Shown here: in pieces, positions 11,444-21,829 of the stretch | Layout: each line of letters begins with the position of its first letter | Numbering within the stretch: the first letter of the stretch is position 1 | Assembly: GCF_932276165.1 (NCBI RefSeq) | Contig: NC_064001.1 | Span: 7,633,501 to 7,697,500 of the forward strand | Reading direction: 5' to 3' | Source: Plutella xylostella | Lineage: Eukaryota > Arthropoda > Insecta > Lepidoptera > Plutellidae | DNA: 64,000 bases | Program-made: the position numbers and the translations under genes | The notes under the pieces: model-generated | What the model was told of the DNA's origin: nothing | Seen by the model: only the letters and a program-made list of their open reading frames with translations | Database searches by the model: none

Positions 11444-11931
11444 TAGGGCATACAATACCGCAATACCGGGAACCCGGAAAAAAAATAAGTATTTTTCAAT
11501 ACCAGTATTGAAAGTTAATACCGGTATTGAAGTAATACCGGAATCGGACTTTTTAGGCTATAAATAAAGCGATTAAGGTATAGTTAGCCTTGTGTTCTTA
11601 TATACTATGAAAGCGCACTTGTTTCCAATAGTTTAATGTAGTTTTTGGCCGTTGGAAATCTACTGTTGCCCATGCGTAAACCGACACCAATTTTTTTTTT
11701 TCAAATCTATCATTTTAACTCTAATACTCAATTGTCGTAGAAATCTATATCTATAATTACAGAATTTGATTGCCTTTTCTTGTTTAATTTTGGCCTATAA
11801 TCCTTTAAACACAATATTTGCCATTTATAACAACAAGAAAGTCTAATACCGGTATTAGTACCGGAATCCCGAAGTAGTAATACCGAAACTCAATACCGGT
11901 ATTGAAAATTATTACGGTATTGCATGCCCTA
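11444..11931. mobile_element. hAT-type non-autonomous element with intact TSD
   Basis: Terminal inverted repeats begin TAGGGCATACAATACCG on the left and mirror CGGTATTGCATGCCCTA on the right. Exact 8-bp target-site duplications ATTGACAC lie at 11,436-11,443 and 11,932-11,939, the hallmark length for hAT elements. The 488-bp interior has no transposase but contains many AATACCGGTATT-type palindromes near both ends, likely subterminal transposase-binding repeats (inference). The intact duplication suggests a fairly recent insertion. Confidence 0.85.
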
Positions 11932-12233
11932 ATTGACACCAACTGACACTAATTGACTTTTCGCCGAGAAAAGTGGAGTTACAATGTTTGCGATCTAAAG
12001 TGATTATAGAATAATTAGAACTATCTATTTTTTTTCAGTTCACTCCTTGACTTGAAAATAACTTTTTTTATAATCGTTATTACAAAACCGCAATTTTTTT
12101 AATACAGCAATATTTGTAGGTACTTACAGTGAGCAAAAGAGCGCAACAAGGTTTTATTTTTTTTTGGTTTTAAGAAACAAAAATATTATTTCTATCATAT
12201 CCAAAATACACATACTTAAGTACATATTATACC

Positions 12234-12500
12234 TCACCCAGACCACCCCATATCACCACCTTTGCCAGCTACGTGACCTTTTGGGACACCCTGTATATGC
12301 AGAGTTCTGCAAACTACTGTTCTGCTTTTAAAACACCAAAATAAAACAGGTCGTCTAACTAAAAGGTCACGTGACCAAAAAAAAATATATGGAGAAGCGT
12401 TTTTTTTTTTCACGAATATAAAAAAATACGTAGGATAAAAGTTATTCAGAGTAACGCCCTTTCGGCTAACTATACTTTTTTTAATACAACACCCTGTAGT
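12234..12500. repeat. Fragments of CAGGGTGT-ended MITEs
   Basis: GGGACACCCTGTATA near 12,281-12,296 and ATACAACACCCTGTAG near 12,485-12,500 are right ends of the ACAGGGTGT family. AAAAGGTCACGTGACC lies between them. The 97-residue minus-strand frame over this segment is produced by the repeats and is not a gene. Confidence 0.5.
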
Positions 12501-12639
12501 CCCTCTTATATTAAAATCTGCCCCCAAGTGAGGCTATAATTAATTCGCGAAAAAAAAAAAACGCGAATTTTTACATTCTGATTTCATTTCCAGGGTTTTA
12601 GACATAACATCAATAACATGCTGCACAGTGCACACGTAG

Positions 12640-12684
12640 GTTTCGGCTTAGTTTAGTATACCCTTTTTGCAACAACCTGTATAA
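12640..12684. repeat. Right end of CAGGGTGTTGCAAA-type MITE
   Basis: GTTTCGGCTTAGTTTAGTAT then CCCTTTTTGCAACAACCTGT matches the right end of the element at 58,495-58,538 (TTCGGCTTAGTATACCC then TTTTTGCAACACCTTGT). Confidence 0.55.
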
Positions 12685-12782
12685 ATATCGGCACGGGCAC
12701 GACTTTTTATAATTAATGATTAAATATTAAAAATACTTTCAAATAAAAATAAATATTTTCGTATCACTTATAAAACAATATT

Positions 12783-12945
12783 ACTTAGTATATGTTTAAC
12801 AAAGTGGCATGTCTTCACTTTAATGTTTTCGAGTACTATGTTAAAATTTCATGTCATTGTCCGGAGAACGCCCCGCATACCTCAACCCCCCTCACTAGAT
12901 TTGACAGATTCTGATTTTCTTCTAGCTTTAGTGACAGCCTTAATA
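12783..12945 (+). repeat. Dispersed repeat, inverted copy at 55.3-55.5 kb
   Basis: From ACTTAGTATATGTTTAAC to TAGTGACAGCCTTAA this block matches 55,321-55,483 in reverse orientation with few differences; both copies contain GAACGCCCCGCATACCTCAA. Class unknown. The frame at 12,823-13,017 runs straight through the repeat and is spurious. Confidence 0.7.
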
Positions 12946-12985
12946 AACACGCAAACTTTCATAGTTAATGCACTAATTGTAACAG

Positions 12986-13020
12986 TATTCTCAGTGGAAC
13001 CTTTTCATTGCCCGTGAGTG
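12986..13020. repeat. End of a CACTCACGGGCAATG-type (TA-flanked) element
   Basis: CAGTGGAACCTTTTCATTGC followed by CCGTGAGTGTA is the right end of the family whose complete copy lies at 38,298-38,530. A left end of the same family is at 13,588-13,616 (CACTCACGGGCAATGAAAAA). Only ends are present here. Confidence 0.55.
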
Positions 13021-13619
13021 TATAATAAGAACAATGAGTATTTTATCATGTTTCTATTCAATAATTATTTACGATCCCAACTTACATCGTGCGCTCAGAT
13101 TAAAAACGAGTGAAACAAGAGACTGGGATCCAGCTTTACAATTTATTTAGAAAATACTTTCATGAAATCTAGAATATATTCAAATTTCGGTTCTAAGAAA
13201 GCGACTTTTTGTAATACATAGGTAAGAAGTAGATATCAACCCATGTCACTTTTGCTTAATTGTAATAATAACAAATATAATATCTGGAACACTCATCTTT
13301 ATTTTTGACTTTCCCTTCATCAAATCGGAATTAAATTGAACCGTTTATCACGAAAAACAAAATAATAATAGCAAATCAACAACTCATAATTAAATCCTTT
13401 GTTGAAATAAAATATCAATCTAAATTGTACCCTTTAGAGAAAGGTTTTGTTTCCAAATAAATAATAATTACTCTCCGCCAAAAGCAATTTTTCACTAGAT
13501 TTAAAACAGAAATGGACTTTTACCTTCAGCGGATATTATTTGTAGGTATTACCTTAGTTTAGTATTTTTTAAATATTAAGATACACTCACGGGCAATGAA
13601 AAAGTTCCAGTCAGAAAAG

Positions 13620-14070
13620 CACCAAGTTATTCCTAAGTGGTAAAGGACGCCGTCTGCAATATTTAAGTACATATAAAAGCTATGGCAGTGACATGGAAAA
13701 TGTTATCTTTAAATCTTTTCAAAATTGATATTATTATAATACAAAGAGAGAGAGCATGTAAAGTAACAGGGCACCTATCTGTAAGGTGATAAATAAGTTA
13801 CAAAACCGTTCAATAGCTAAAACGTTCAATATTTTTTTAATGAATATATGCGTTTGGTTTGTTTAATGACCGCGCACAGCCGTGGTAATATAGATAGATA
13901 CTATAATATGTCCCCACATATCATATTACATATTACTGTTGGAAACACATTTTATGTATATTATTATATATATGTCTATTTGTAGAAAAAACGCTTACCT
14001 GAACCCACTGCCGACGCGCGGAAATTTACTATGTCAAAATCCGCAATCCGCGCGGTGAGGCGATGCGTGT
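13620..14070. other. AT-rich non-coding DNA
   Basis: Nothing recognised. Confidence 0.4.
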
Positions 14071-14072
14071 GT

Positions 14073-14190
14073 GAATCGCCTTCATCATCACGACCCATCA
14101 CGTCCCCACTGCTGGGGCACGGGTCTCCTTCCAATGAAGGAAGGGTTTACGCCTAGTCCACCACGCTGGCCTAGTGCGGGTTGGGAATCG
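14073..14190. repeat. Interspersed repeat (CCCACTGCTGGGGCACGGG)
   Basis: The segment with CATCACGACCCATCACGTCC, CCACTGCTGGGGCACGGGTC and CCACGCTGGCCTAGTGCGGG resembles tRNA-SINE-associated repeats. A related CACCACGCTGGTCAACTGCG lies at 25,649. Class uncertain. Confidence 0.4.
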
Positions 14191-14301
14191 CCTTAGATCT
14201 ACTCAAATGATAAACTATTTCTCAGCCGCTTAACTGGTGGTACAGGAGTTTTTGTATTTATTAAAATAGGTAATACCTACTGATGAGCAGTGTGCGTAAG
14301 G

Positions 14302-14413
14302 TATTGTTTCACATACTGGCCCATGCCGTCACTGCCTAATACATTATTATAGTGAGTGGCAGCATGTCTTTTACCCCACGGGTAGCCATTATCCAGACAT
14401 TGTGAAAAAGGCC
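14302..14413. mobile_element. Decayed hairpin MITE, relative of 7231-7366
   Basis: Ends TTGTTTCACATACTGGC and CCAGACATTGTGAAAAAGG, with the inner CATGCCGTCACTGCC / AGTGGCAGCATG, follow the arrangement of the 7.2-kb copy but with more mismatches. Confidence 0.5.
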
Positions 14414-15062
14414 TTTATCTAAATATAAGTATCAGTTATCAGTTTATCACAGTCATGTGTGTAGTTCGTGTACATCTTACAACATTGCAGAGAATCAAAT
14501 CCATAGTTAGGTACATCTTTCGAATTCGTCAGAATTTTATGTAGAAGGGATCGAATAAAAGTTTTGTGAGAGACCTTTGAATAAGAATAAAATCGTGTCT
14601 TGAAATCCTAGACCATTTTCCCAAAAAAGTCCAAATAATCTGGGTTTACTGAATAATAAACATGTAAATACCGCAAAATCGATATTCAAGTATTCATTAT
14701 ACATATAAGTAGGTATATTGAGTTAATTATACTTAGGTGCTCACTAATTATTTTGTAATAGTTTATTTAAATCAGCTTCTTGCAGCTAATAAAAACCTAT
14801 AAGCAACTAAACTAAAAAAACAAATATAGGTAGGTATCAAAATGATATATTATGTTAAACATTTTACGTAAATTCAAAATTCCACACACATTTACATATT
14901 TTTTAAACTAAGCCGGCGGCGTGAAGAAGATAAAAATGCAAAGAATGTGTTTGTCTAGCAAACGTTACAGCCCCACAGAGCCGCAACCAACATTTTAGAG
15001 CGCTCCAGAGTCCTATCAGACACGGCACGCGCCGAAAATTTAATTAAAAAAACACTACTAAC

Positions 15063-15330
15063 CTGCAAAATTTGAGGGTCATTGCTCGTTCATCATACTG
15101 AACGAAACGTTATTTAGCATCTAGTCTAGTTTCACTGATCACGTCAAACGCACTGGTTGGCCGAGCACATAACTCACTGATCACAGCTTTCGAACTAAAA
15201 GTTCGTAGAGAGACTTCGGAGTCGTCGGCGAAGCGCGGTACGGTCGCCCGTAGCGGCGGTAGTTCGGAACTGACGCGCTTGACGCGGGCCGACGCCGCGC
15301 GGGCGCGCTCAGTAGCATGCCACAGTCGGA
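15063..15330 (-). promoter_or_regulatory. GC-rich island: candidate promoter and 5' exon on minus strand
   Basis: About 190 bp (15,130-15,320) is strongly GC-rich with many CpGs in otherwise AT-rich DNA. Read on the minus strand it contains two insect initiator-like TCAGTG sites (complements at 15,133-15,138 and 15,175-15,180). It ends with TTTTGCAG|GTTAGT, a good splice donor at 15,062/15,061. An ATG ACC CTC AAA TTT TGC AG run just before the donor could start translation, although an upstream ATG is followed quickly by a stop. This fits a first exon whose gene continues leftwards. A plus-strand TCAGTAGC initiator-like site near 15,308 leaves a bidirectional promoter possible. No downstream exon has been proved. 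Confidence 0.35.
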
Positions 15331-15334
15331 ACCA

Positions 15335-16585
15335 GCTGATACTTACTGGAGTATACGGTGTGGTGTACGGTTATAAAGTGAATGCTCATCTTTGAAACAA
15401 TAAAAATATAAAATTATATTCTTATTATTAATGTTGCCCGGAGGTGGCGTTGGTGCCAACAATCGACTTTTTTTTCGCTTATTAATCATAAGTTATTTAA
15501 AATTTTGACAAATATATACTTACTTAATTCTATACATACATTTAAAAATATATAATATCGCTTACTATCAACCGAAACTTTTGTTTCGATCTCAAAAATG
15601 GCTTAAGTAAGGGTGGCGTTAATACCTGCGTTTATCACGCATAGTAGTGTATTAAGTAACAAAATTAAATTAAACTTACAAATTTAATGTCTTTAGTACT
15701 ACCCCTTAAGAGCCTCTAAAACTGTTTAATAGTTTAGCTTAACTCCGGATTAAGTTGTTCTTCGTTAACTGTTTTCAAGACAGTAATAGTTTATTAAACT
15801 AGAATGTATTTTTGATTTCAATGAATCAACAATTATGTACAATGTAGAATGTAGGTTAGATTATTGATCACCACTGAAATCTAACTTACAAAAACATATT
15901 TACAGACTAAGAACAGTGTACAATGGCGATCTCTTACAGTCAATTCCGTGAATGAAATCATACATACTCAATAACGTTTTTTAATACCTCCTCAAAGTCG
16001 TAAAGAAGTTCTTTCATTAAATTTTATTCTAAAGTCTCTATCGACGCCATCATGTAATATTCTCTACTAGTTTTACTAGGTACCCTTTGTTTTAGTATTC
16101 TATGAGCAGTATAAGTATAATATTTATGTCTGTATACTTGCCTTTATACGGCTATATTGGTTAACCATAATTTTAACATCTTCCGGAATCAACTACTTGA
16201 GGAAAACAAAATTAAGTTTCATCGTGATCGTGACAAAATTGCAGAGGATACTTAATATTGCTGCGAGGTTGAAAACCAATAAAGTTAGATCCTGGTTAAT
16301 AAAATTGTACGTAGCACCTGCATAAAGGTAGGTATTGACAAACATTACAAGGTGTAATGTAACAGTCCGTAGTGTTACGGGGTTTTTGGACCCCAGCGTT
16401 GCGTAACATGCTCGCTGGGAATGTTATGTTACAGTCCGTAACGCTGGTCAGTACCCTAATACGATGCATTCATGTTTTTTATCCGATGTAATGTAGGTAA
16501 CTTCTCCCGGTTTAAGCTATGTTTCTTGCGTCGAAATATCTAATAATAATATGTATTATAAACACAAAACAAACATTAAAATAAT
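15335..16585. other. AT-rich non-coding DNA
   Basis: No feature supported; possibly intergenic or upstream regulatory sequence of the candidate promoter at 15.1-15.3 kb. Confidence 0.35.
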
Positions 16586-16587
16586 TC

Positions 16588-16724
16588 CCAAGACCCGAGT
16601 ACAAATATTTGTTTTCACACAAATATCTGACCCAACCGGGGATCGAACTCGGGACCTTCGGCTTGTTGACGTGAGTTGACTGCTACTACGGGTTACTAAC
16701 CACTACACCATTCGGTAGTCCGGT
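16588..16724 (-). mobile_element. tRNA-derived SINE, minus strand, partial
   Basis: Read on the minus strand, it contains an A-box-like GTAGTGGTTAGTAACCC and a B-box-like GAGTTCGATCCC, followed by GGTTGGGTCAGATATTTGTG and a CTCGGGTCTTGGGAA segment. The arrangement is the same as in the 58.6-kb SINE. It is a retroposed tRNA-like head and not a functional tRNA gene. Confidence 0.7.
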
Positions 16725-17213
16725 GATGCTATTCATTCAACATGCGCCGACCATATCCACACTAATCCTCGTTCGTACCTCCTCAGACAAAGCCGACTAT
16801 GAATATACGAGGCTACGTAGATCTAGGCTTATAGACCACGCGCCGTATAACCTTGTTTTACAACGGATCTAGCCCACAAATTACGTTCCCTAGGCACAAT
16901 TTTGTGAACGCTATTCAGTAAATTGCTATGCTGTTTAGGTGCTTTTGGTAAAGTTAAAGAAGTACTTAAGACTAGCCGATGAATTCATAGAGCTTTTTGA
17001 CACTTTAAGATGGACTTTGTGATATAAGATTTTCTACATTTTGACTGATGTAAAGCTGCGTAGTGCGTACATTGGTACGCGTAGTCGGTTTTAAGAATAT
17101 TGTTTTTTTTTGGGTAATTTCTTATTCAATAATAAATTAATGAATGACCAAAGGTTAACTGGAACCTAATGATATTATTATTTTTATTATTTTTTTGCAC
17201 TTCCCTATTTTCT

Positions 17214-17335
17214 GCTCCTGAACCTCCTGCAGGTTGACTGGTAGAGAATGCTCTTAGCATTAAGTCCACTTGATTGTGCTATACTTTTGTAAATTGTGCA
17301 ATAACTAAATAAATAAAATAATAAATATAAGCATT
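17214..17335 (+). repeat. Retroelement 3' tail
   Basis: CCTCCTGCAGGTTGACTGGT, then AGAGAATGCTCTTAGCATTA, TGTGCAATAACTAAATAAAT and an AAATAA-rich end. This is a non-LTR retroelement tail shared with 5.56 kb and 29.86 kb. Confidence 0.55.
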
Positions 17336-17362
17336 AAGTTCGCCTATGTGCACTTTCATTTA

Positions 17363-17565
17363 ATCCTAACTAATATTATAAATGCGAAAGTAACTGTGTC
17401 TGTCTGTCTGTCTGTTACTCTTTCACGCCAAAACTACTGAACGGATTTGAATGAAATTTGGTATACATATGGTCTAGACCCTGAGAAAGAACATAGGCTT
17501 TTTATCCCGGAATTCCCACGGGAAAACTTTTTAAGGCGAAGCGAAGCTGGCGGGAACAGCTAGTG
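17363..17565 (+). mobile_element. Helitron-like repeat, copy 1
   Basis: Runs from CTAATATTATAAATGCGAAA through GTCTGTCTGTCTGT, CACGCCAAAACTACTGAACG and ATCCCGGAATTCCCACGGGA to AACAGCTAGT. Inverted copies occur at 21.6 kb and 57.75 kb. Absence of inverted ends and a CTAGT-type boundary fit a non-autonomous Helitron; the class assignment rests on family resemblance. Confidence 0.65.
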
Positions 17566-17832
17566 TGCAATAAAGAAGGTAATAATAAAAATATTACGTA
17601 TATTTAGTAGATATTTTTATTTAAAGACTGCTGTAACTGTAAACGGCCACTTTTATCAAAGTTTCCCTATCCATTCCTGAACCTTTTAGCAACATTTGGA
17701 GAGTGCTGTACGAATAGCAACCTTAAAGTTAACAGCTTTAGTTTGTCATTCACCATGAATATCAGCGAAGTACTTCGATTAGAATTTCAGACGGCAGTAA
17801 AATTTCATCCGAGACATCGACGATGACATTTT

Positions 17833-18305
17833 GGCCAAGATAAATAGTCGTTGCTTAGCACTTGCTCAAACTAATGCTTAGCCAAGTACGACTTCACCTG
17901 AACTAAGTCGAGTTGCAATGAGTCTCTAAAATAGACACTACATAGCGTTTGCTCGGCTAAGTCACTTGCTTAGAACCTGTTATGTCAAATCTGCGTCAAA
18001 TGTATATTTATTTATCTGTGGTCATAGTTTCATTCCGTAGTTTTTTAGCAAATTTGGTATAAATGTGGTCTGTGGATAGCCTGAGAGCATAGAATAATAA
18101 TTTCCTGAGAGTGTGGCAGATGTGACAACTTGGGTATGCTAAGCAAGGGCCAAGTCTTGACAAATGTGAACTCGAACTCGGCTAAGTCAGAGTGCGAACT
18201 TACTGGCATAGTCTGTGCTCAAGTAGTGTCTATTTTAGTGAATTCGTGTTCTTAGCATGTGCTTAAGCTAAGACTCCGTCTTAGTTTCGTCTATTTATCT
18301 TGGCC
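17833..18305. mobile_element. MITE with GGCCAAGATAAATAG ends
   Basis: Ends GGCCAAGATAAATAG (17,833) and CTATTTATCTTGGCC (to 18,305) are a perfect inverted repeat. A second inner pair CTAAAATAGACACTAC / GTAGTGTCTATTTTAG lies inside. The interior is unusually rich in GCTTAGC / CTAAGC words, probably subterminal repeats. No coding frame. Confidence 0.7.
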
Positions 18306-18388
18306 TTTGTGTTTACAGCTTAGATTAACAATATACTTATAATATGGAGTGTCAGTGCCAAAGAAACATCTCGATAAATAACACCCAA

Positions 18389-18480
18389 CTTCTACCACTG
18401 AGCTCTTAGTTTGAATTTGAAGATTTGTGACTTGATTCATTGGTACAATGGTTATCATTAGGTTGAACTTAAAACGGTTT
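18389..18480 (+). repeat. Direct repeat pair with 24.93-25.02 kb
   Basis: ACTTCTACCACTGAGCTCTT plus a later TCATTAGGTTGAACTTAAAA is repeated at 24,929-25,019 in the same orientation, about 6.5 kb away. Unknown repeat family. Confidence 0.6.
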
Positions 18481-18784
18481 AAGGGCCCGTACAGGGTGAC
18501 GTGCCCCGCCAAATTTGGGTTTTCAATGCTCTTCACACAGCACACGCAGTGACACGCACACATGTAAGTTTGCACAGTGGGTCATAAACTTTTACTCGCC
18601 AACTTTATTGACAATTATTTTCAAGTAGTGATTTGAGGGTAAGTATAATTTTTAATTACACTGGTAAGCACCAGGAAAGAGTAGAAATTAATAGGGGTGC
18701 CACTTTTCTCCATACTCGGAACCTTAGATTAGCTTTCTAAACAAATGTAGTATTTACTTACTTGTAGAAAGGTAACTACAGGTA

Positions 18785-19000
18785 TTAAAGTGTAGATACT
18801 AAGCCGAAAGGGGATGACTCAACTCAAGGGGTCATTCTGAACAACTTTTGTTCTACGAGTTTTGCAAATTCGCGAAAAAAAATATTCGTTTTCCATGGTA
18901 AAAAGTCACGTGTCATCAAAGTTTCTATGAAAAAGGTTTTTTTTTTGTTAATTTTTAAAACTCGTAGAACAAAAGTCCAGAATGACCCCCTGTCTCACTT
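18785..19000. repeat. Decayed MITE (CTAAGCCGAAAGGGG family)
   Basis: ACTAAGCCGAAAGGGGATGA, then GAACAACTTTTGTTCTACGA and its inverse TCGTAGAACAAAAGTCCAG, form a foldback. Relatives occur at 28.93, 41.95, 53.09 and 55.77 kb. Confidence 0.55.
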
Positions 19001-19006
19001 GTTTTT

Positions 19007-19230
19007 ACCCGACTGCCGAAGGAGGAGGGTAATATTTTACGATTGTATGTTTGTAAGTATATTTTTTGGTAGCAGAATAATATTTTTTCTTATTTTTAGG
19101 GTTTCGTACCTCAAAAGGAAAAAAGCAACCGTTATAAGATCTCTTTGTTGTCCGTCTGTCTGACTGACTGTCTGTCACCGCCCTTTTTCTCAGAAACGGG
19201 TAAAGATATCAAGCTGATATTTCGCATAGA
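19007..19230 (+). mobile_element. ACCCGACTGC-ended repeat
   Basis: Begins ACCCGACTGCCGAAGGAGGA then GGGTAATATTTTACGATTGT, matching the reverse complement of the sequence ending at 62,665. It continues with GGGTTTCGTACCTCAAAAGG and a GTCTGTCTGACTG run. Its relation to the end of the transposase-bearing element near 62.67 kb is discussed in the findings. Confidence 0.6.
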
Positions 19231-19584
19231 TATGGGGAGTACCCCAAAAAAATATTGGGGTACTCCCTCTCCCATACAAGTAAATTGGGGCTGATATTTT
19301 TTCCGGTTATTTTGATGGTGTAGGTAGGGTATCGTTGAATTGGTCTTTTAATATAATAGGTATAAAAAAAGGTTAAAATATAATTATTTGGCTTTTACCC
19401 TTAAATTTGGGGACCACACCATAGACAAATCCTAATTAAAAAATGATTTCAATAGATGGCGTGTTTTTATGTTGAGTAACTCAGAATAAGAAGTGATGAT
19501 ATCTCAGAATAATAATGGTTAATGGTGCTATTCCGCTGAGCACCGAAACCGGTGGGACACAAGTGAAAAGTGGCGGTTCCCCTC

Positions 19585-20350
19585 ATCTCGCATAATCTTT
19601 ATTGACCAAAACTCATTTCGCATAACTCGTATGGTCTAAACTTTTTTGGCCGAACCATCACTTTGCCAAGAATTATGTGGCATAAGGCTCGTTTCGTCTA
19701 AAACTCTTTAGGCACAATCTTTAAACACCTAAGTTTCGTTTGCTCAAATGTATGTTCGTCTATACCTATGTATAATCTTGTTTCTCCTAATGTTATCTTA
19801 ATAAATAATATATTAAGTATGTAGTAAATGTACAAATTGTGGTATTTTTTCTCATACATCCCGAAAATCACGATATTGAATGATTAAAAAATCGAAAGTT
19901 TACGAGCAATACAACATACATTTATAATACACATACAATAATTATTACAAACCATGAGATCGAAACCTAAAGATAGGTGCGACGACGAGCAAAGCGAGGA
20001 GTAGCGTGTTAGGTGCACATGTTCATCAAAACCAAAGCGGAGCGCAGCGAAGCGGAGCGGAGCGTTTTCCAAACAGCGGAAACAATACAAGGCACCAGTT
20101 TGCGCTATAGACAGACGCTCCGTCAAAGTTAAAGCCAAACAAATATTATTACTTTGTATAAACCTATTATTAGGCTATTCAAGATTTGGCCATACCATTA
20201 TTAGGCTATAAACAAGATAATGCGAAATAACTTTTTACTAATCGAGATTTATGCCATACGATTTTCGGCGAAACGAGACTTTGACCAAACGTTACTATGC
20301 AATACGAGATTAGGCAAATAAATCTTGGGTCAAAAAAGGTAGAACCGAAA
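19585..20350. mobile_element. Element built of a degenerate internal motif
   Basis: Both halves (19,585-19,760 and 20,170-20,340) contain many variants of a roughly 20-bp word of the type CATAAYTCGTWTGGNC / GCCATACGAGATTTTNGG (for example CATTTCGCATAACTCGTATG and GGCGAAACGAGACTTTGACC). The two halves read in opposite orientation. The centre holds a CGAAGCGGAGCGGAGCG run (about 20,030-20,065). Such arrays are typical of subterminal repeats in non-autonomous DNA transposons. The 84-residue minus frame across the centre is not credible as a gene. Confidence 0.55.
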
Positions 20351-20359
20351 AGTGGTCAT

Positions 20360-21600
20360 GAAAATGCACTAGGGTAGACCCTGCTCCTAGAACAGGGCAT
20401 GATTTTGTGATTTGTGTGCGAGGATGGAAACTTTGAATATTTTCTTGGTTTTTTTATTATTGATGCAATAACATATAGTATTTTTTCTGAGTTACCAACC
20501 GAAGTCACCCCGTGACAGGGTGACTAGATAGGTACTTCTGCAAATTACGCCATCTATCGTTGGTTTTTTTAGTAACTACTGTCTATAGAAGAAATTCCGT
20601 CATTATCAATTTTACGTTACGAATGAATTTAGTAAACCCAGTAAACCTAACTAATCCAGAGGAAACCTAAAATATCTTTCTGTCTCTCTGAAAAACATAC
20701 TTAATAGCCCAAACTCGATGCTTTTAGCTATTAACATCTTTGAAATAAAATTCAGTCACCACCTTGTTACTGCCCTCATCAGATCCTCACGAGACCATTC
20801 CTCAACCAGTACCATGAGACTGTGTTTTTGATGAATCCTAACCTAATGTTCCTACGTATTGTCATCACTTAGATCGATTCGCTATATTCCTGCTCCTCAT
20901 CGGACCTTTACGAGACTGTAATGTCACGCGAGAACATTGCCCACTATCTAATTTAATTTAATGTATTGAATATAGTGTAAGAATTATGCTTCCTCAATTT
21001 CAAATCAAATTATGTTGGTGTCATAAAAGTTGAAAAAGTGCAATGACAACCAATGTGCAGTGATTTTGTATCTGTACACGAAAAGATCGCGAGCTGTCAG
21101 TGCTGCCTAAACCGACGTGACCCTTCTTTGGAGGCCACCGGCCGACTGAGTCAAACGTCGCTTGTGTTTATGATTTTATAACACAGAAAGCCGCCATAGA
21201 TATTTGTATGAAGATTTGAGGGAAAAAAATTGCCCAAGTTTGTTATTAATTTACACAAAATAGGTGTGTGTTTATTTAAAAACAAGGTATTTAGCGCCTA
21301 GTCCAAGCATTTATCTTTATAATTTGATAAGAATCATATGAAAATTCTTTATAATTACGACACAGTTGTTACAATACGGGAGTGTGATTTACTGGTTTTT
21401 CGAAATTAATTTACAGTTATCCATAAGCATTTACTTAAATTCGAATGATTCAGCACCTAGCTAGACTCTTCGGCTACCTGTGTGATTTTTTTCAAGGCTG
21501 TAGAGCATCATTTACTATATAATTCTATGACAATGCCAACCCTCGATTCCCTATTGCAGACCCTTAACAGTAAACAAAATACGGTCAGTTTTTTTGCTTT
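20360..21600. other. Non-coding; weak relics only
   Basis: Two similar words (CATCAGATCCTCACGAGACC at about 20,778 and CATCGGACCTTTACGAGACT at about 20,898) hint at a decayed repeat. A TCTGAGTTACCAACC then ACGCCATCTATCG run near 20,480-20,565 loosely mirrors 19,455-19,490. No gene seen. Confidence 0.35.
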
Positions 21601-21607
21601 ATTTTAT

Positions 21608-21759
21608 ACTAGCTGTGCCCGCGCGCTTCGCTTCGCCTTAAAAAGTTTTCCCGTGGGAATACCGGGATAAAAAGTAGCCTTTGTTCTTTCCCAGGGTCTA
21701 GACCGTATGTATACCAAATTTCATTCAAATCCTTTCAGTAGTTTCGGCGTGAAAGAGTA

Positions 21760-21792
<33 letters not shown>

Positions 21793-21824
21793 GTTACTTT
21801 CGCATTTATAATATTAGTAAGGAT
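21608..21824 (-). mobile_element. Helitron-like repeat, copy 2 (inverted)
   Basis: Reverse-complement copy of 17,363-17,565, from ACTAGCTGTGCCCGCGCG to CGCATTTATAATATTAGTAA, including a longer GACA microsatellite (about 21,763-21,792). Confidence 0.65.
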
Positions 21825-21829
21825 AAGGA

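Noticed and set aside
12234..12527. 97-codon minus-strand ORF
   Set aside because: It spans several MITE fragments and has no motif.
12823..13017. 64-codon ORF
   Set aside because: It runs through a dispersed repeat and into a transposon end.
16600..16724. tRNA gene
   Set aside because: Same reason: a retroposed tRNA-like head with SINE body.
19884..20138. 84-codon minus-strand ORF
   Set aside because: Low-complexity CGAAGCGGAGCGG core inside a repeat element; no protein support.
21763..21792. CRISPR-like or regulatory tandem repeat (GACA)n
   Set aside because: It is a microsatellite inside a Helitron-like repeat; there are no spacers and the DNA is eukaryotic.
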